64,000 nt of DNA from Mycolicibacterium moriokaense (lineage in GTDB: Bacteria; Actinomycetota; Actinomycetes; Mycobacteriales; Mycobacteriaceae). The notes under the pieces were generated by a model. That model ran no database searches. It was not told where the DNA came from and saw nothing but the letters and a program-made list of their open reading frames with translations. The DNA is taken from the NCBI RefSeq assembly GCF_010726085.1, contig NZ_AP022560.1, forward strand, positions 5,704,001 through 5,768,000. The letters are read 5' to 3'. The translations under genes were made by a program, and so were the position numbers. Of this stretch, positions 44,748 through 54,258 are shown piece after piece; the stretch's first letter is position 1, and every line of letters starts with the position of its first letter.

Positions 44748-45485
44748 CTACGATTGGAAGCCGTAGGACCGTTTCGCCGTCTCCTCGGATGTGAAGCGCG
44801 AGGCGAACTCCCACGCATTGGCTGTCGAGCGATGCGCGCGAAGCATTCTTTTCCACGCCGTCCGACTCGGCGGATCGGTCTCCAGAATCGCGGCGATCAC
44901 CCGCTGGAGCTCAGCATCGAGTTCGTCCTCTGCGACGCAGCGTGCAACAAGACCGATTCGCTGCGCCTCGGTGCCATCGATTTCACGCGCGGTGTACATC
45001 AGATCAGCGGCGCGCTCACGGCCGATCTTCTCCACCAAGCGCAGGGGGATGAAGGGATCCGGGCGTCCGCGTAGCAATTCGGGGCACCGAAACCGAGCGT
45101 TGCTGGCGGCGACGGTCAAGTCAGCGCACAGCGAGAGTAGTAGGCCACCGGCATGCACGTGGCCATGCACCCTGGCGATCACCACCTTCGAGTTCTGCTC
45201 AATCGACTCGACCAGATCGACACCGCCGGCGAGCATCTTCCATACCTGGCCGAATCCGGCAGCATCCGGCCCCCGCTCGCGCAGGTCGCCTCCCGAGCAG
45301 AAGGAGGGCCCCTCGCCCGACAACGTGATAACGCTGACTTCGTCATCGCCCTCGAGCGCGCGCAGGCTGTCGGCGATCGCGGCCACCATCCCCGATGTGA
45401 GAGCGTTGTGCTTGTCCGTTCGCTGCAACACAATTCGCCCGATGGGGCCGTCCTTGCATACGGCGACGTCGGCAGATTGACTCAT
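44748..45485 (-). CDS. Enoyl-CoA hydratase/isomerase 1
   Basis: This 245-residue crotonase-fold protein has FCSGGDLRERG and HVHAGGLLLSLCADLTVA, which form the CoA-binding oxyanion hole. The typical Glu pair of hydratases is not obvious, so hydratase versus isomerase or hydrolase activity is open. Its ATG overlaps the Rieske 3 stop (ATGA). Confidence 0.87.
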   Translation of the reverse strand: MSQSADVAVCKDGPIGRIVLQRTDKHNALTSGMVAAIADSLRALEGDDEVSVITLSGEGPSFCSGGDLRERGPDAAGFGQVWKMLAGGVDLVESIEQNSKVVIARVHGHVHAGGLLLSLCADLTVAASNARFRCPELLRGRPDPFIPLRLVEKIGRERAADLMYTAREIDGTEAQRIGLVARCVAEDELDAELQRVIAAILETDPPSRTAWKRMLRAHRSTANAWEFASRFTSEETAKRSYGFQS

Positions 45486-46930
45486 TCGGTTCTCCGTGAA
45501 TTCGTGCAAGAAGCTTCCGGGGCCGTCTCTGACGGGTGGAACCCGAAGTACTTGTCCATGGTCGTCATGTAATGCCTGATCCGGCTTTCCTGATAGCCGG
45601 CGAGCACGAGATTGGGACGAACTGAGCCGAGGAGGCCGCGTTGGACCTCACCGAGGTTCGCCATGTCCTGGTCAAAGATGAGCCCGAGGCGGCCGAAATT
45701 CGGCAGCGAGCTGAACGCGTCGTCGAAGTCGAGCACGTCTGGGGACCCAGGCTTGGCGATCGGTTGCCCCTCGGGGCGAGGGGCCATCAAGTACACGTCC
45801 ATCACCGAACGGTCGGGCCGGTCACCCAGCGGTCGGAAGCGATAGACGATGGGTGACAGCCCGCCCCATGGAACGAAATTCGGGAACACGTAGTACTGGA
45901 TGGCGTCGATGGCCTCCGAATCGCTGACGTCGATTTCGCGTTGGGCCGTGCGGCTGTAATCTCGGCGCACGATATCGGCGAGCACTTCACGCGCGCGACG
46001 ACCCTCGGCAATAGCTGGCTGGCCATCCGAATTCAACAGCGACGCCAGGATTTCGTGTTCACCGATCGGCTCGCCCAGATGTGGACTGGAGACGCCCTGG
46101 AGTGTGATCATCCGATTGAAGTGGTCCTCACCCGGATAGATGTCGTACTGGGTGTTCACGTCGTCGAGGTTGAACAGCAGCTGCGGATGGGTGGCGATCA
46201 CGTGATAAGACTCGATGAAGGCATCCAGCGCTACCTTCCAATTGCACTTCAGATGCTTGACGATGTGCCGCGATATCCGCCGGGCGGACATGGGCCACGG
46301 CTTCCAATGGTCGATGAAGCCGCCCAGGTATTCAGTTAGCGGCGGAGCATCTTCATCCATCGCGATGAACACCCAGCCTTCCCAAGTACTGACCTTGGCC
46401 TCCGGTAGTGCCATACGGCACAGCTCGGCATCGTCGAAATCCCATCGGCTGGGCACACTGATGAGTTCTCCGTCCAAGCTCCAGGTGAACCCGTGGAACT
46501 GGCATCGCAGCGCCGACACGCACGTCGATTTGTCCAACAAGCGACGACCTCGGTGAAGGCAGGTGTTGTGAAACGCGCGGATGGCACCGCTCTGAGTGCG
46601 AACGACTATCAGCGACATCGAAGCGATCTCGTAGATGACGCTGTCGCCCTGCTCCGGGATCTCTTCTTCGCGGCAGGCAACCTGCCATACCCGCTTCCAT
46701 ACCTTGTCGACTTCGAGGTCGTGCCACTGCCGAGATACATAGCGCTCGACTTCCAACGGTTCTTTTCGCTGCGTCGTGAACGATGTGGTTCGCAGCTGCT
46801 CCGGAACCACGCCTCGGTCGAGGTCGAGCATCGCCTCGATTCGGGCATGAGCCCGCGCGGCCTTGCGGGCCCACGATGGATCGGCTCGGTCGGGGTCGCG
46901 CGCGGTATCGGCAGGACTGTCAGGACTCAT
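45482..46930 (-). CDS. Aromatic-ring-hydroxylating-type Rieske dioxygenase, large subunit
   Basis: This 482-residue protein has CLHRGRRLL...CQFHGF ([2Fe-2S]) and DAFIESYHVIATHPQ, the iron-ligand helix of ring-hydroxylating dioxygenase alpha subunits. It is of a different subfamily from the two KshA-like proteins at 35-38 kb. No small subunit is encoded nearby; many related enzymes work as alpha-only oligomers. ATG overlaps the ligase stop. Its electrons presumably come from the ferredoxins of the region. Confidence 0.9.
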   Translation of the reverse strand: MSPDSPADTARDPDRADPSWARKAARAHARIEAMLDLDRGVVPEQLRTTSFTTQRKEPLEVERYVSRQWHDLEVDKVWKRVWQVACREEEIPEQGDSVIYEIASMSLIVVRTQSGAIRAFHNTCLHRGRRLLDKSTCVSALRCQFHGFTWSLDGELISVPSRWDFDDAELCRMALPEAKVSTWEGWVFIAMDEDAPPLTEYLGGFIDHWKPWPMSARRISRHIVKHLKCNWKVALDAFIESYHVIATHPQLLFNLDDVNTQYDIYPGEDHFNRMITLQGVSSPHLGEPIGEHEILASLLNSDGQPAIAEGRRAREVLADIVRRDYSRTAQREIDVSDSEAIDAIQYYVFPNFVPWGGLSPIVYRFRPLGDRPDRSVMDVYLMAPRPEGQPIAKPGSPDVLDFDDAFSSLPNFGRLGLIFDQDMANLGEVQRGLLGSVRPNLVLAGYQESRIRHYMTTMDKYFGFHPSETAPEASCTNSRRTE

Positions 46931-48531
46931 CGGCGTGCCTCCCAACCGACCGCTTTCGCATCCCAAGTCGCCTCGGTGACACCGCGTTCCTTGAGTAGGT
47001 ACTTCTGGACACGCTCGGTGGGTGTTCGTGGAAGCTCTGTGAGGAACTCGATGTAGCGGGGCACGACGAAGTACGGCAGGTTATCGACGCAGAATTCGGC
47101 CAACTCCAGGTGTGTCAGTGTCGAACCGAGACGCCGCACAACACAGAGTTTCACTTCGTCTTCGGAGTCTTCTGCAGGGACACTGTGCACTGCGGCCTGT
47201 TCGACGTCGGGATGAGCGAGTACCGCCGCCTCCACCTCCATCGACGAGATGTTCTCCCCCCGACGCCGTAGATAGTCGGCCTTGCGATCGACGAAGAAAA
47301 GTTCGCCATCCTCGTCGATGCGGCCGAGGTCACCGGTGTGCAGCCACTGGTTGCGGGTCGCATTCATGGTCGCCTGAGGCAGGTTGTAGTAGCCGTTGAA
47401 GATCGCTTCCGGAACCTTTGGGCGGACGACGATCTCCCCGACGGTGTCTCGCGGTTGAATCACGTCGTGCTCGTCGACGATTTCGACCTGGAGGTAGGGC
47501 TGGGCCCAACCGGACGAGTTCGGTTTCGTCGACTTGTTCACATTGCCGATCGTTATCGGCATTGCCTCGGTGCTGCCATAGGCCGCGAGCACCGCTTCTA
47601 AAGCGAACCTCTTCTTGAACGGCGCAGCAAGATCACCGGGCAACGGCACCGCGGTCCATATTCGCGCCGGGTTGTCTGCATCTGTGTCCGTCGCGGGCTG
47701 GTTCCACAGCCATATATGCATCGCGCTGAGCGTGAACAGCTGTGTGGCACCGTAAGCGCGCACGCTAGACCAGTAGTCTCCTACTGAGAATCGCGGCTGA
47801 ATACCGACCGGTAGCCCGAATATCAGGGACGGAAATACGTTCAAAAGCCAAGCCCCGGAGTGGAATAGCGGCGTGCACATATGAAAGACATCGGTCTCGC
47901 GGATATCACGGCCGATTGCCATTGCTATCGCCGCGTTGTACCAATACGCATTGCTCTGGATCACACCCTTGGAACGGCCAGTCGTTCCCGAACTGAACGT
48001 AATCGACAAGGTGTCCGAGTAGGACACGATCGATGAGGACACTCGATCCGACGAAGACGCCAATTCGTCCAAGCTGTAAAGGGTGAAATCCGCATCTATC
48101 ACTTCCGGATTACCGTTGACCACAATGCGTTTGACACTCGGAATCGACGCGACGACGCGCGACAGTTGCTCGCCGTATTTCTCGTCGATAACCAGACACG
48201 ATGGTGCGCAGTCCTGGAGGATACGCGTGAGAAACTCGCCCCGGTAGGCGGTGTTGATCGGCACGAGGATACTACCCAAGTGCGCCAACGCGAGCGCGGT
48301 GAAAATGTACTGCTCGCTGTTGTCCATCATCACCGCGACTCGATCGCTGTGCCCGGTACCGATTTCCGCGAATCCCGCAGCATAGCGACCGACAAGTGCG
48401 TTTGCCTGCCCGAAGGTGTATTCGCGGTCCTCGATCATCAGCCACAGGGAGTCACCGTTCGCGTCAGCCTGCTCCGGGAGCAGGGAACCAATGATGCGAT
48501 GCCTGATGTCGCTTCGGTGTATCTGATGCAT
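46927..48531 (-). CDS. Acyl-CoA synthetase (CaiC/adenylate-forming) 1
   Basis: This 534-residue adenylate-forming enzyme has FSSGTTGRSKGVIQS (P-loop), YGSTEA and HTGDLGRIDEDGELFFVDRK. The C-terminal catalytic-lysine segment is PRTPTERVQKYLL, with no obvious Lys at the usual GK position, which may affect thioesterification. It resembles crotonobetaine/carnitine- and long-chain/aromatic-acid CoA ligases. Its stop overlaps the Rieske gene. Confidence 0.85.
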   Translation of the reverse strand: MHQIHRSDIRHRIIGSLLPEQADANGDSLWLMIEDREYTFGQANALVGRYAAGFAEIGTGHSDRVAVMMDNSEQYIFTALALAHLGSILVPINTAYRGEFLTRILQDCAPSCLVIDEKYGEQLSRVVASIPSVKRIVVNGNPEVIDADFTLYSLDELASSSDRVSSSIVSYSDTLSITFSSGTTGRSKGVIQSNAYWYNAAIAMAIGRDIRETDVFHMCTPLFHSGAWLLNVFPSLIFGLPVGIQPRFSVGDYWSSVRAYGATQLFTLSAMHIWLWNQPATDTDADNPARIWTAVPLPGDLAAPFKKRFALEAVLAAYGSTEAMPITIGNVNKSTKPNSSGWAQPYLQVEIVDEHDVIQPRDTVGEIVVRPKVPEAIFNGYYNLPQATMNATRNQWLHTGDLGRIDEDGELFFVDRKADYLRRRGENISSMEVEAAVLAHPDVEQAAVHSVPAEDSEDEVKLCVVRRLGSTLTHLELAEFCVDNLPYFVVPRYIEFLTELPRTPTERVQKYLLKERGVTEATWDAKAVGWEARR

Positions 48532-48600
48532 CGATGGACCTCTTCTGATGGCATTCTGATGGCTGTCATGTGGAATTGAGACGCGTTCTGCGCAAAGGCT

Positions 48601-50235
48601 TCAGGGCACCGCCGACGTGCCGGCGTGCGGCCATTCACTCTTCAACTGGGTCTTGCTCGCCTTCCCACTGGCATTGAGCGGTAAAGCGGTATTCCGAATC
48701 CACCAAGCCGAAGGCACCTCGAAGGACGCAAGATTTTGCGCTGCATACGCCTTCAGGTCGTATTCGTTCAGCGATGAACCGTCGACAAGCACGACGACGG
48801 CGGCGACCTCTTCACCGAGGTCATCGTGATCGAGTGCGAACACGGCAGCCTCCCGCACTTCAGGGTGACTGAGCAGACAAGCCTCTACATGCGGACTCGC
48901 CACGTTCTCCCCCGCTCGCACAATGACATCCTTCGAGCGCCCGACGATTTGCAGGTGACCGTCTCTGAGCCGGCCGAGGTCGCCAGTGTGCAGCCACCCG
49001 TCTTCGTCGAGGACTGTGGCATCCATGCCGCCCCAGTACTGATTCATGTTGCCCGGGGAACGTGCCACCACCTCGCCGACCATGTCCTCGCCGGGACCGT
49101 CGATGCGCAGTTCCACCACGGGGAGCGGGCTGCCCGAGGACCAGGGCCTTCCCCTGAGATCACGGCTGGAACATGTGGTCAGCGGGCCTCCGGATTCGCT
49201 GAGACCGTACATCGTCGACACGCGCTCGGCGGCCGCTGGAAACAGGGCACGCACCCGGGGTAACAGCGACTGGGGAATCGGCATACCCCCCATGTTGATC
49301 GACTTCACCGATGAGAGGTCGTACTCCGCGGTATCCGGGTGGTTCACCAGACGGCCCATCACCGTCGGCACTGCGGCAAACGAGGTCAGCTTCTCGTTCT
49401 GAATCAGGTCGAGCGTCGCCCGCGCGTCGAACGCCCCGCCGGACGGCAGCACGAGCTTGGCTCCGGTGAGCAGCCCCACCAGCATCGACTGCATGCCCGA
49501 CATATGAAAGAAGGGGACACCGAGCAGACTGGACTTGGCGGGGGTGTCGTCAGTCAGTTGCTGCGGGAGTTGCCGGCTGGCGTACAGCAAGTTGTGGATG
49601 GTCGAGATCAGCGATCGGTGCGATAAGACGACACCGCGCGGGTGGCCGGTCGTGCCAGAGGTGAATATGACCGTCGCGGGGCGGTCTTCGTCGTGGTTCA
49701 GCAGACCTGGCGGCGGCTCTGCCGTATCGCGTCCGGTCGCCTCATCGTCTTCGAACTCGGCCAAATTCATGACAATTGCGGCAGTTGTACTGACACGCTT
49801 CATGCGCTTGTCGTCCACAACGATCAGTACCGGGTCGACCTCGTCGATTGCGGCCTTGATCTCGACGGAGCTCCACCAGGCGTTACCCATGACGGCAACG
49901 GCGTCGAGCCAGAGCGCAGCCCACCAGACCACGATCGCCTCGATGTGGTTCGCCGACAGCACCAGAACCCGCGCATTTGGTCCGACGCCACGGGCCGCCA
50001 TCATCGCTGCGGCGCGATTGACCGCGGCGGCATGGTCGCGATAGGTCACCCGGCGCCCCGCCTCGACCAGGAATTCACGGTCGGCCCAGCGAGCTGCATC
50101 GTCGAGAAAACCCACCAACGACATTCGCCGCGGTTCCCACACGAGATATCGCGGTGTTTCCCTCCGGCGTCGCACGGTTGTGCCCCACCAGTCCTCATAG
50201 GGCCTCGCGGCCGAATCTCCGAACTCACATGCCAT
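48601..50235 (-). CDS. Acyl-CoA synthetase (adenylate-forming) 2
   Basis: This 544-residue enzyme has FTSGTTGHPRGVVLS, YGLSESGG, WLHTGDLG and the C-terminal LNASGKASKTQLK with the catalytic Lys region. It activates a carboxylic acid, probably the imported substrate or its side-chain acid, as a CoA thioester. ATG 50235 follows GGAGACCG. It is preceded by the palindromic element at 50258 and is the first gene of the operon that runs to ALDH, immediately downstream of mceF. Confidence 0.9.
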   Translation of the reverse strand: MACEFGDSAARPYEDWWGTTVRRRRETPRYLVWEPRRMSLVGFLDDAARWADREFLVEAGRRVTYRDHAAAVNRAAAMMAARGVGPNARVLVLSANHIEAIVVWWAALWLDAVAVMGNAWWSSVEIKAAIDEVDPVLIVVDDKRMKRVSTTAAIVMNLAEFEDDEATGRDTAEPPPGLLNHDEDRPATVIFTSGTTGHPRGVVLSHRSLISTIHNLLYASRQLPQQLTDDTPAKSSLLGVPFFHMSGMQSMLVGLLTGAKLVLPSGGAFDARATLDLIQNEKLTSFAAVPTVMGRLVNHPDTAEYDLSSVKSINMGGMPIPQSLLPRVRALFPAAAERVSTMYGLSESGGPLTTCSSRDLRGRPWSSGSPLPVVELRIDGPGEDMVGEVVARSPGNMNQYWGGMDATVLDEDGWLHTGDLGRLRDGHLQIVGRSKDVIVRAGENVASPHVEACLLSHPEVREAAVFALDHDDLGEEVAAVVVLVDGSSLNEYDLKAYAAQNLASFEVPSAWWIRNTALPLNASGKASKTQLKSEWPHAGTSAVP

Positions 50236-50257
50236 ACGGTCTCCGTAGGTCAAAAAT

Positions 50258-50280
50258 ATACTAAGCGCTCAGTTTAGTAC
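50258..50280. promoter_or_regulatory. Palindromic operator-like element upstream of acyl-CoA synthetase 2
   Basis: ATACTAAGCGCTCAGTTTAGTAC contains a perfect TACTAA / TTAGTA inverted repeat (50259-50264 and 50274-50279) and the ACTAAGCGC core shared with the element at 42298. This is the best palindrome of the set. It lies between the mceF stop and the ligase, where it can control the ligase operon. Confidence 0.65.
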
Positions 50281-50362
50281 GATCCGATTGCACGTCAAGG
50301 CCTGCGCCGTGGGAGTGCGGTGACGACAACTGTGGGGGGTCGCACCTAGCGATGCACTCCTA

Positions 50363-51799
50363 TCAAGGCGGCATGAGCATGCTCTGCCACGTCTGGTCAT
50401 GGGGTTGCATGTGCGCCAGGTCGGTCTGGGTGTAGAGGCGTCCGTCGGGTCCGATGTATGTGCCGGTGGCGGGGTCGTACTGGGCGACCGCGATGGGCGT
50501 GCTTGGGGGCAACGGATTTTCGGTTGGAAACGATTGGGGTATGTCTTGCCCCGAGAGGGTCGCGTTTGGGTCGCCTTTCCAGTTGTTTCCGTCGTTCAGT
50601 GGTACGTACTGCTCGTCGCTTTCGCACATCTTCACTGTGGGTGCGCGTTTGCCGGGGCGGGTGAGGCAGGGCATGTTTCGCGCTCCGCGCACGGCTGTGA
50701 TGGGCGCATCTTGTGGTATCCGGCAGTACAGGTCGCCGGCGGGACGGTCGGGCGCGTCCTGAAAAGTTGGCGGGCGTTGCTGCTGTGCGGGGAGAAAGCC
50801 GGTGGTGCATGGTTGCGGCAGATTCAGGTTCAGGTTGAAGTCGAGGAACAGCCCCTTGTAGTCCTGTTTGGTGTTCAGATTCGCCATGAGCGTCGCCTGC
50901 ATGTTCGCCGTGCCCGCCGGCAGCAGCACCAAGAGCTGTTCGAGAGCGGGCTGATAGGTGATCGCGACGTTGTTGATACTCACCAGGTTGGCTAACAGCA
51001 CGGGCAGTGTTGGCTGTAACCGGTCGATGAGCTGGCGCGCCTCATCGGCTGCGGCAGGGCCATTTTGGAGGAGTCCGCCGAACTCAACGTCGTGGTTTTG
51101 CAATTCGTCGGTGACGGTGGCGAGGTTCGCCGCCCACGCCTGCAGCGACTCGGCTGTCTGGGTTTGTGAGTCGAGCACCGGCTGCGATTGATCGATCAGA
51201 GTGATCAGCGGATCGAGATTTCTGCGAGCATCGATGGCCAATGTGGTGCTGCCCTTGACCGTCCATGCGATCTCGGGCCCCAATCCGCCTACGGCGGTGT
51301 AACTCTCGTCGATCAGAGTTTTGAGGTTGTCTGGTGGGATGACCTGCAGCCCGCGGTTGAGCGCGTCAAGCAGCGAGTTGATGTCCGGGGGTACCTTCGT
51401 GCGGTCCAGCGGAATCACGTCGCCGTTCTTCAACGGTAGGGCGGTCGCGCTGCGTGGCAGCAGAGCGACGTACTGTTCGCCGATCGCGGATTGACTATGC
51501 ACCTCCGCTTCGAGGTCAGCTGGGATTTCGATGTCGGACTTCAGCGAGAGCACCGCTTCGACACCGGTATCGGTGAGGCGCACACTTTCGACTCTGCCGA
51601 CTTCGGTGCCGCGGTAAGTGACGTTGCCGGTGGCATATAGTCCGCCCGCCGAGGGAAGTTGCACCGTCACGGTGTAGCGGCCGACGCCAAACCAGGTGGC
51701 GGGCAGTTTCATATAGACAAAGACCATCAGAGTGCCGGCTACGACCGCGACTACCACGAAGATGGCCAGCTGAATCCAGATCCGCCGGTTCAGATGCAC
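50363..51799 (-). CDS. mceF: Mce family protein MceF
   Basis: This 478-residue protein, last of the mce set, has an N-terminal membrane helix (LAIFVVVAVVAGTLMVFVY) and an MCE domain at about residues 40-120 (VTVQLPSAGGLYATGNVTYR). A helical cholesterol-uptake-like region (about 150-330) and a long Pro-rich C-terminal tail follow. Mce A-F subunits form the substrate channel across the envelope with YrbE A/B as permease. GTG 51799 follows the mceE stop by one base. Confidence 0.93.
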   Translation of the reverse strand: MHLNRRIWIQLAIFVVVAVVAGTLMVFVYMKLPATWFGVGRYTVTVQLPSAGGLYATGNVTYRGTEVGRVESVRLTDTGVEAVLSLKSDIEIPADLEAEVHSQSAIGEQYVALLPRSATALPLKNGDVIPLDRTKVPPDINSLLDALNRGLQVIPPDNLKTLIDESYTAVGGLGPEIAWTVKGSTTLAIDARRNLDPLITLIDQSQPVLDSQTQTAESLQAWAANLATVTDELQNHDVEFGGLLQNGPAAADEARQLIDRLQPTLPVLLANLVSINNVAITYQPALEQLLVLLPAGTANMQATLMANLNTKQDYKGLFLDFNLNLNLPQPCTTGFLPAQQQRPPTFQDAPDRPAGDLYCRIPQDAPITAVRGARNMPCLTRPGKRAPTVKMCESDEQYVPLNDGNNWKGDPNATLSGQDIPQSFPTENPLPPSTPIAVAQYDPATGTYIGPDGRLYTQTDLAHMQPHDQTWQSMLMPP

Positions 51800-51800
51800 G

Positions 51801-52937
51801 TCAAGGCCCCTGATCCAGGTGATAGGGAACCACGAGTGGGTTGGACGCGGTGTACGGGCTGGGCTTCTGCCCGATCGTCCTGCCCCACTGAATCTCCAGT
51901 TCGGTCAGATCGCCTTCGAATCGGGTGCCGGTGAACAGCGAGGAATCGATGCGGCTGAGCGTCAAATCGATGATTGCGGTCATGTTGGCGTAGTCGCCGC
52001 GCACCCAGTTGGTGAGCGTCGGCTTGGTCCACGGAAAAACACTCAGGAAGTCCAAAGAACGCGTGAGGGCTGGGCCGGCATTCGCAAGCGATTCCAACAC
52101 CGGCCCCATATCTTTGAGCTCTTTGACCAGGTTCGCCTTGCTCTGATTGACCGCATCAGCGGTGAGTGCGCTGAACTGGCCGAACTGATCCAGCGCTTCG
52201 GCGAGATCCGCACGGGTGTCCTTGAGGACGGTCAGCGCATCGGGGATGGTTTGTAACGCCCTGTCCAGCACAGGCTTTTGTTCGGCAAACTGACCGATCA
52301 GGTCGTTGAAGCTGTCAGTGGCCGCGATGATGTCGCCGGTCTGACTGTTGAGGTGTCCGACGAACTGGTCGATCTGCTCGATAAGACTGCGAAGGTCGTC
52401 CTCCCGACCGGCGAATGCGGTGGCGAAAGCCGTGGTGATGTCTTGGATCTGACCGACTCCGCCGCCGTTGAGCAACAGTGACAACGCGGCAAGGGTCTGC
52501 TCTGTCGACGGATAGGTACCTCCCGCTGACAGCGGGATCAACGAGCCGTCGTGCAATTTGCCCTGGGGTGCAACACCCGCTGGTGGCGCCAACTCGATAT
52601 GTAGCGCGCCCAGCAGGCTGGTCTGCCCGACGGTGGCGGTCGCATTTGCCGGCAGGTCGACATCACCGTTGAGCCTCATCGTGATCAGCGCATGCCAGCC
52701 CTGTCGTTCGATGTTGGTGACGGTCCCGACATTGACGTCACCGACTCGCACGCGGGAGTTCGGCTGAATGGTGGCGACATCGGGCAACTGGGCTTGCACC
52801 TCAAACGCTCCGGCGTCGCCGCCTTCAGTGCCTGGCATCGCCAGGGAGTTAAGCCCTCGCCATTGACAACCCAGCAGCCCGGCGACCAGCACGAGCAGCG
52901 CAGCGGTGGCACATCGACGCCACCACGTGCGCGTCAT
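51801..52937 (-). CDS. mceE: Mce family lipoprotein MceE
   Basis: This 378-residue lipoprotein has the LLGC lipobox (near residue 24), an MCE domain and a coiled helical region. In other Mce complexes the E subunit is the lipid-anchored (Lpr) member, as here. ATG overlaps the mceD stop (ATGA). Confidence 0.93.
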   Translation of the reverse strand: MTRTWWRRCATAALLVLVAGLLGCQWRGLNSLAMPGTEGGDAGAFEVQAQLPDVATIQPNSRVRVGDVNVGTVTNIERQGWHALITMRLNGDVDLPANATATVGQTSLLGALHIELAPPAGVAPQGKLHDGSLIPLSAGGTYPSTEQTLAALSLLLNGGGVGQIQDITTAFATAFAGREDDLRSLIEQIDQFVGHLNSQTGDIIAATDSFNDLIGQFAEQKPVLDRALQTIPDALTVLKDTRADLAEALDQFGQFSALTADAVNQSKANLVKELKDMGPVLESLANAGPALTRSLDFLSVFPWTKPTLTNWVRGDYANMTAIIDLTLSRIDSSLFTGTRFEGDLTELEIQWGRTIGQKPSPYTASNPLVVPYHLDQGP

Positions 52938-54256
52938 GATCCACCCGCCGCCGGCACCATGATGCCGGCAAGCCCGGCGGACGGATCCGTTGCCACGGGT
53001 GGGGCCGGCGGTGGTGAGGCCGGCGCCGCCGATTCCGCGGTGACGACGGGTACAGCCAGGTCCGCAGCAGCCGCTGCAGGAGGCACGTAGTCCGGTCGCA
53101 TCCAGTCCTCGCTGTAAGTGATTTCATTGGGCCGAGCGTGGGTGCCGACGAATGGGTTCAATCCGATTGGGGGAAAGTTGTATTGACGGTTCTTGATGAT
53201 CGGAGCGAGGTACTGCACGCATAACTTCGCCGCCTGCTCGGCACCTAGGCGTGAGGCGGCCTGGATTGCCCCGCACAGAAAGGTGATTGGGTTGGCGAAG
53301 TTGTTCACTACCAGGGCACCGGTCAGCGCCGCCTGCGCCGGTTGAAAGATGTTGAGCAGGTTCTGGAAAGCTGTCGGGGCCAGATGCAGCGTCTGTTTGA
53401 TGTCGTCAAGGCTGTCGTAGACGGAGCGCGATATCGACGACAGCTTGTCAGTCGTGGTACCCAACGCCTCTCGGTGCTCTGCCACGAAACTCTGCACGTC
53501 ACCGACCGCGGTGTTGAGGTCACGGATTGCTGCGCCGACCTCGTCAGGGTCGTTGGCCAACAGTGCGGTCACGCCGGCCAGGTTCTGGTTGAGCTGCTTG
53601 AGCAGTGTGGTGCTGTCCTGCAATGCCGACACCAGAATCGATAAGTTCTTGATCGTGGCGAAGATATCGCCGCTGTGGTCCCCGAAGGTGGAGAACATCT
53701 GCGACATCTTGATGAGGGTGTCGCGGATATTGGCGCCCTGGCCGCGGACATTGTCCGCAGCGGTGTTGATGAACGCACCCAGCGTACTGACCCCACCGGG
53801 GTGAGTGGGTTGCAAAGTCTCGGTGAGCTTTTCCAGCTGCACACGCAGGTCATCCCACTCGATCGGCACAGCGGTGCGGTGCAACGGAATCACCGACCCA
53901 GGGGCCATTACCGGCCCACCGGCGTATGCGGGTGTCAATTGGATTGCCCGGGAGGTGACCAGCTGCGGTGACAGGATCACCGCCCTCGCTTCGGCGGGCA
54001 CTTTCACCGACCCATCCACCCAGAACGAGACCTTGACGCGATCGGGCTGCGGTTCGATTCTGTCGATCTCACCGACAGGTACCCCCAGCACAAGTACCTC
54101 GTCACCGGTGAACAATCCATTGCTGTTGTCGAAGTACGCGACCAGATGTGAGCGTGCGGCTATGCCCGCACAACGCTGGGCGACCACGAAACCCCCTGCG
54201 GTGAGGACCACAAGCACCACAGCGAGTACGTTCCTGGCGTTGTTTGACATGTTCAT
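52934..54256 (-). CDS. mceD: Mce family protein MceD
   Basis: This 440-residue protein has a membrane helix (VLAVVLVVLTAGGFVVA), an MCE domain (SNGLFTGDEVLVLGVPVG), a helical region and an Ala/Pro-rich C-terminus. It starts two bases after the mceC stop. It is the fourth subunit of the importer. Confidence 0.93.
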   Translation of the reverse strand: MNMSNNARNVLAVVLVVLTAGGFVVAQRCAGIAARSHLVAYFDNSNGLFTGDEVLVLGVPVGEIDRIEPQPDRVKVSFWVDGSVKVPAEARAVILSPQLVTSRAIQLTPAYAGGPVMAPGSVIPLHRTAVPIEWDDLRVQLEKLTETLQPTHPGGVSTLGAFINTAADNVRGQGANIRDTLIKMSQMFSTFGDHSGDIFATIKNLSILVSALQDSTTLLKQLNQNLAGVTALLANDPDEVGAAIRDLNTAVGDVQSFVAEHREALGTTTDKLSSISRSVYDSLDDIKQTLHLAPTAFQNLLNIFQPAQAALTGALVVNNFANPITFLCGAIQAASRLGAEQAAKLCVQYLAPIIKNRQYNFPPIGLNPFVGTHARPNEITYSEDWMRPDYVPPAAAAADLAVPVVTAESAAPASPPPAPPVATDPSAGLAGIMVPAAGGS

Positions 54257-54258
54257 CG

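Noticed and set aside
50281..50362. A terminator between mceF and the CoA ligase operon
   Set aside because: No stem with a U-run could be found; the two may be partly cotranscribed.
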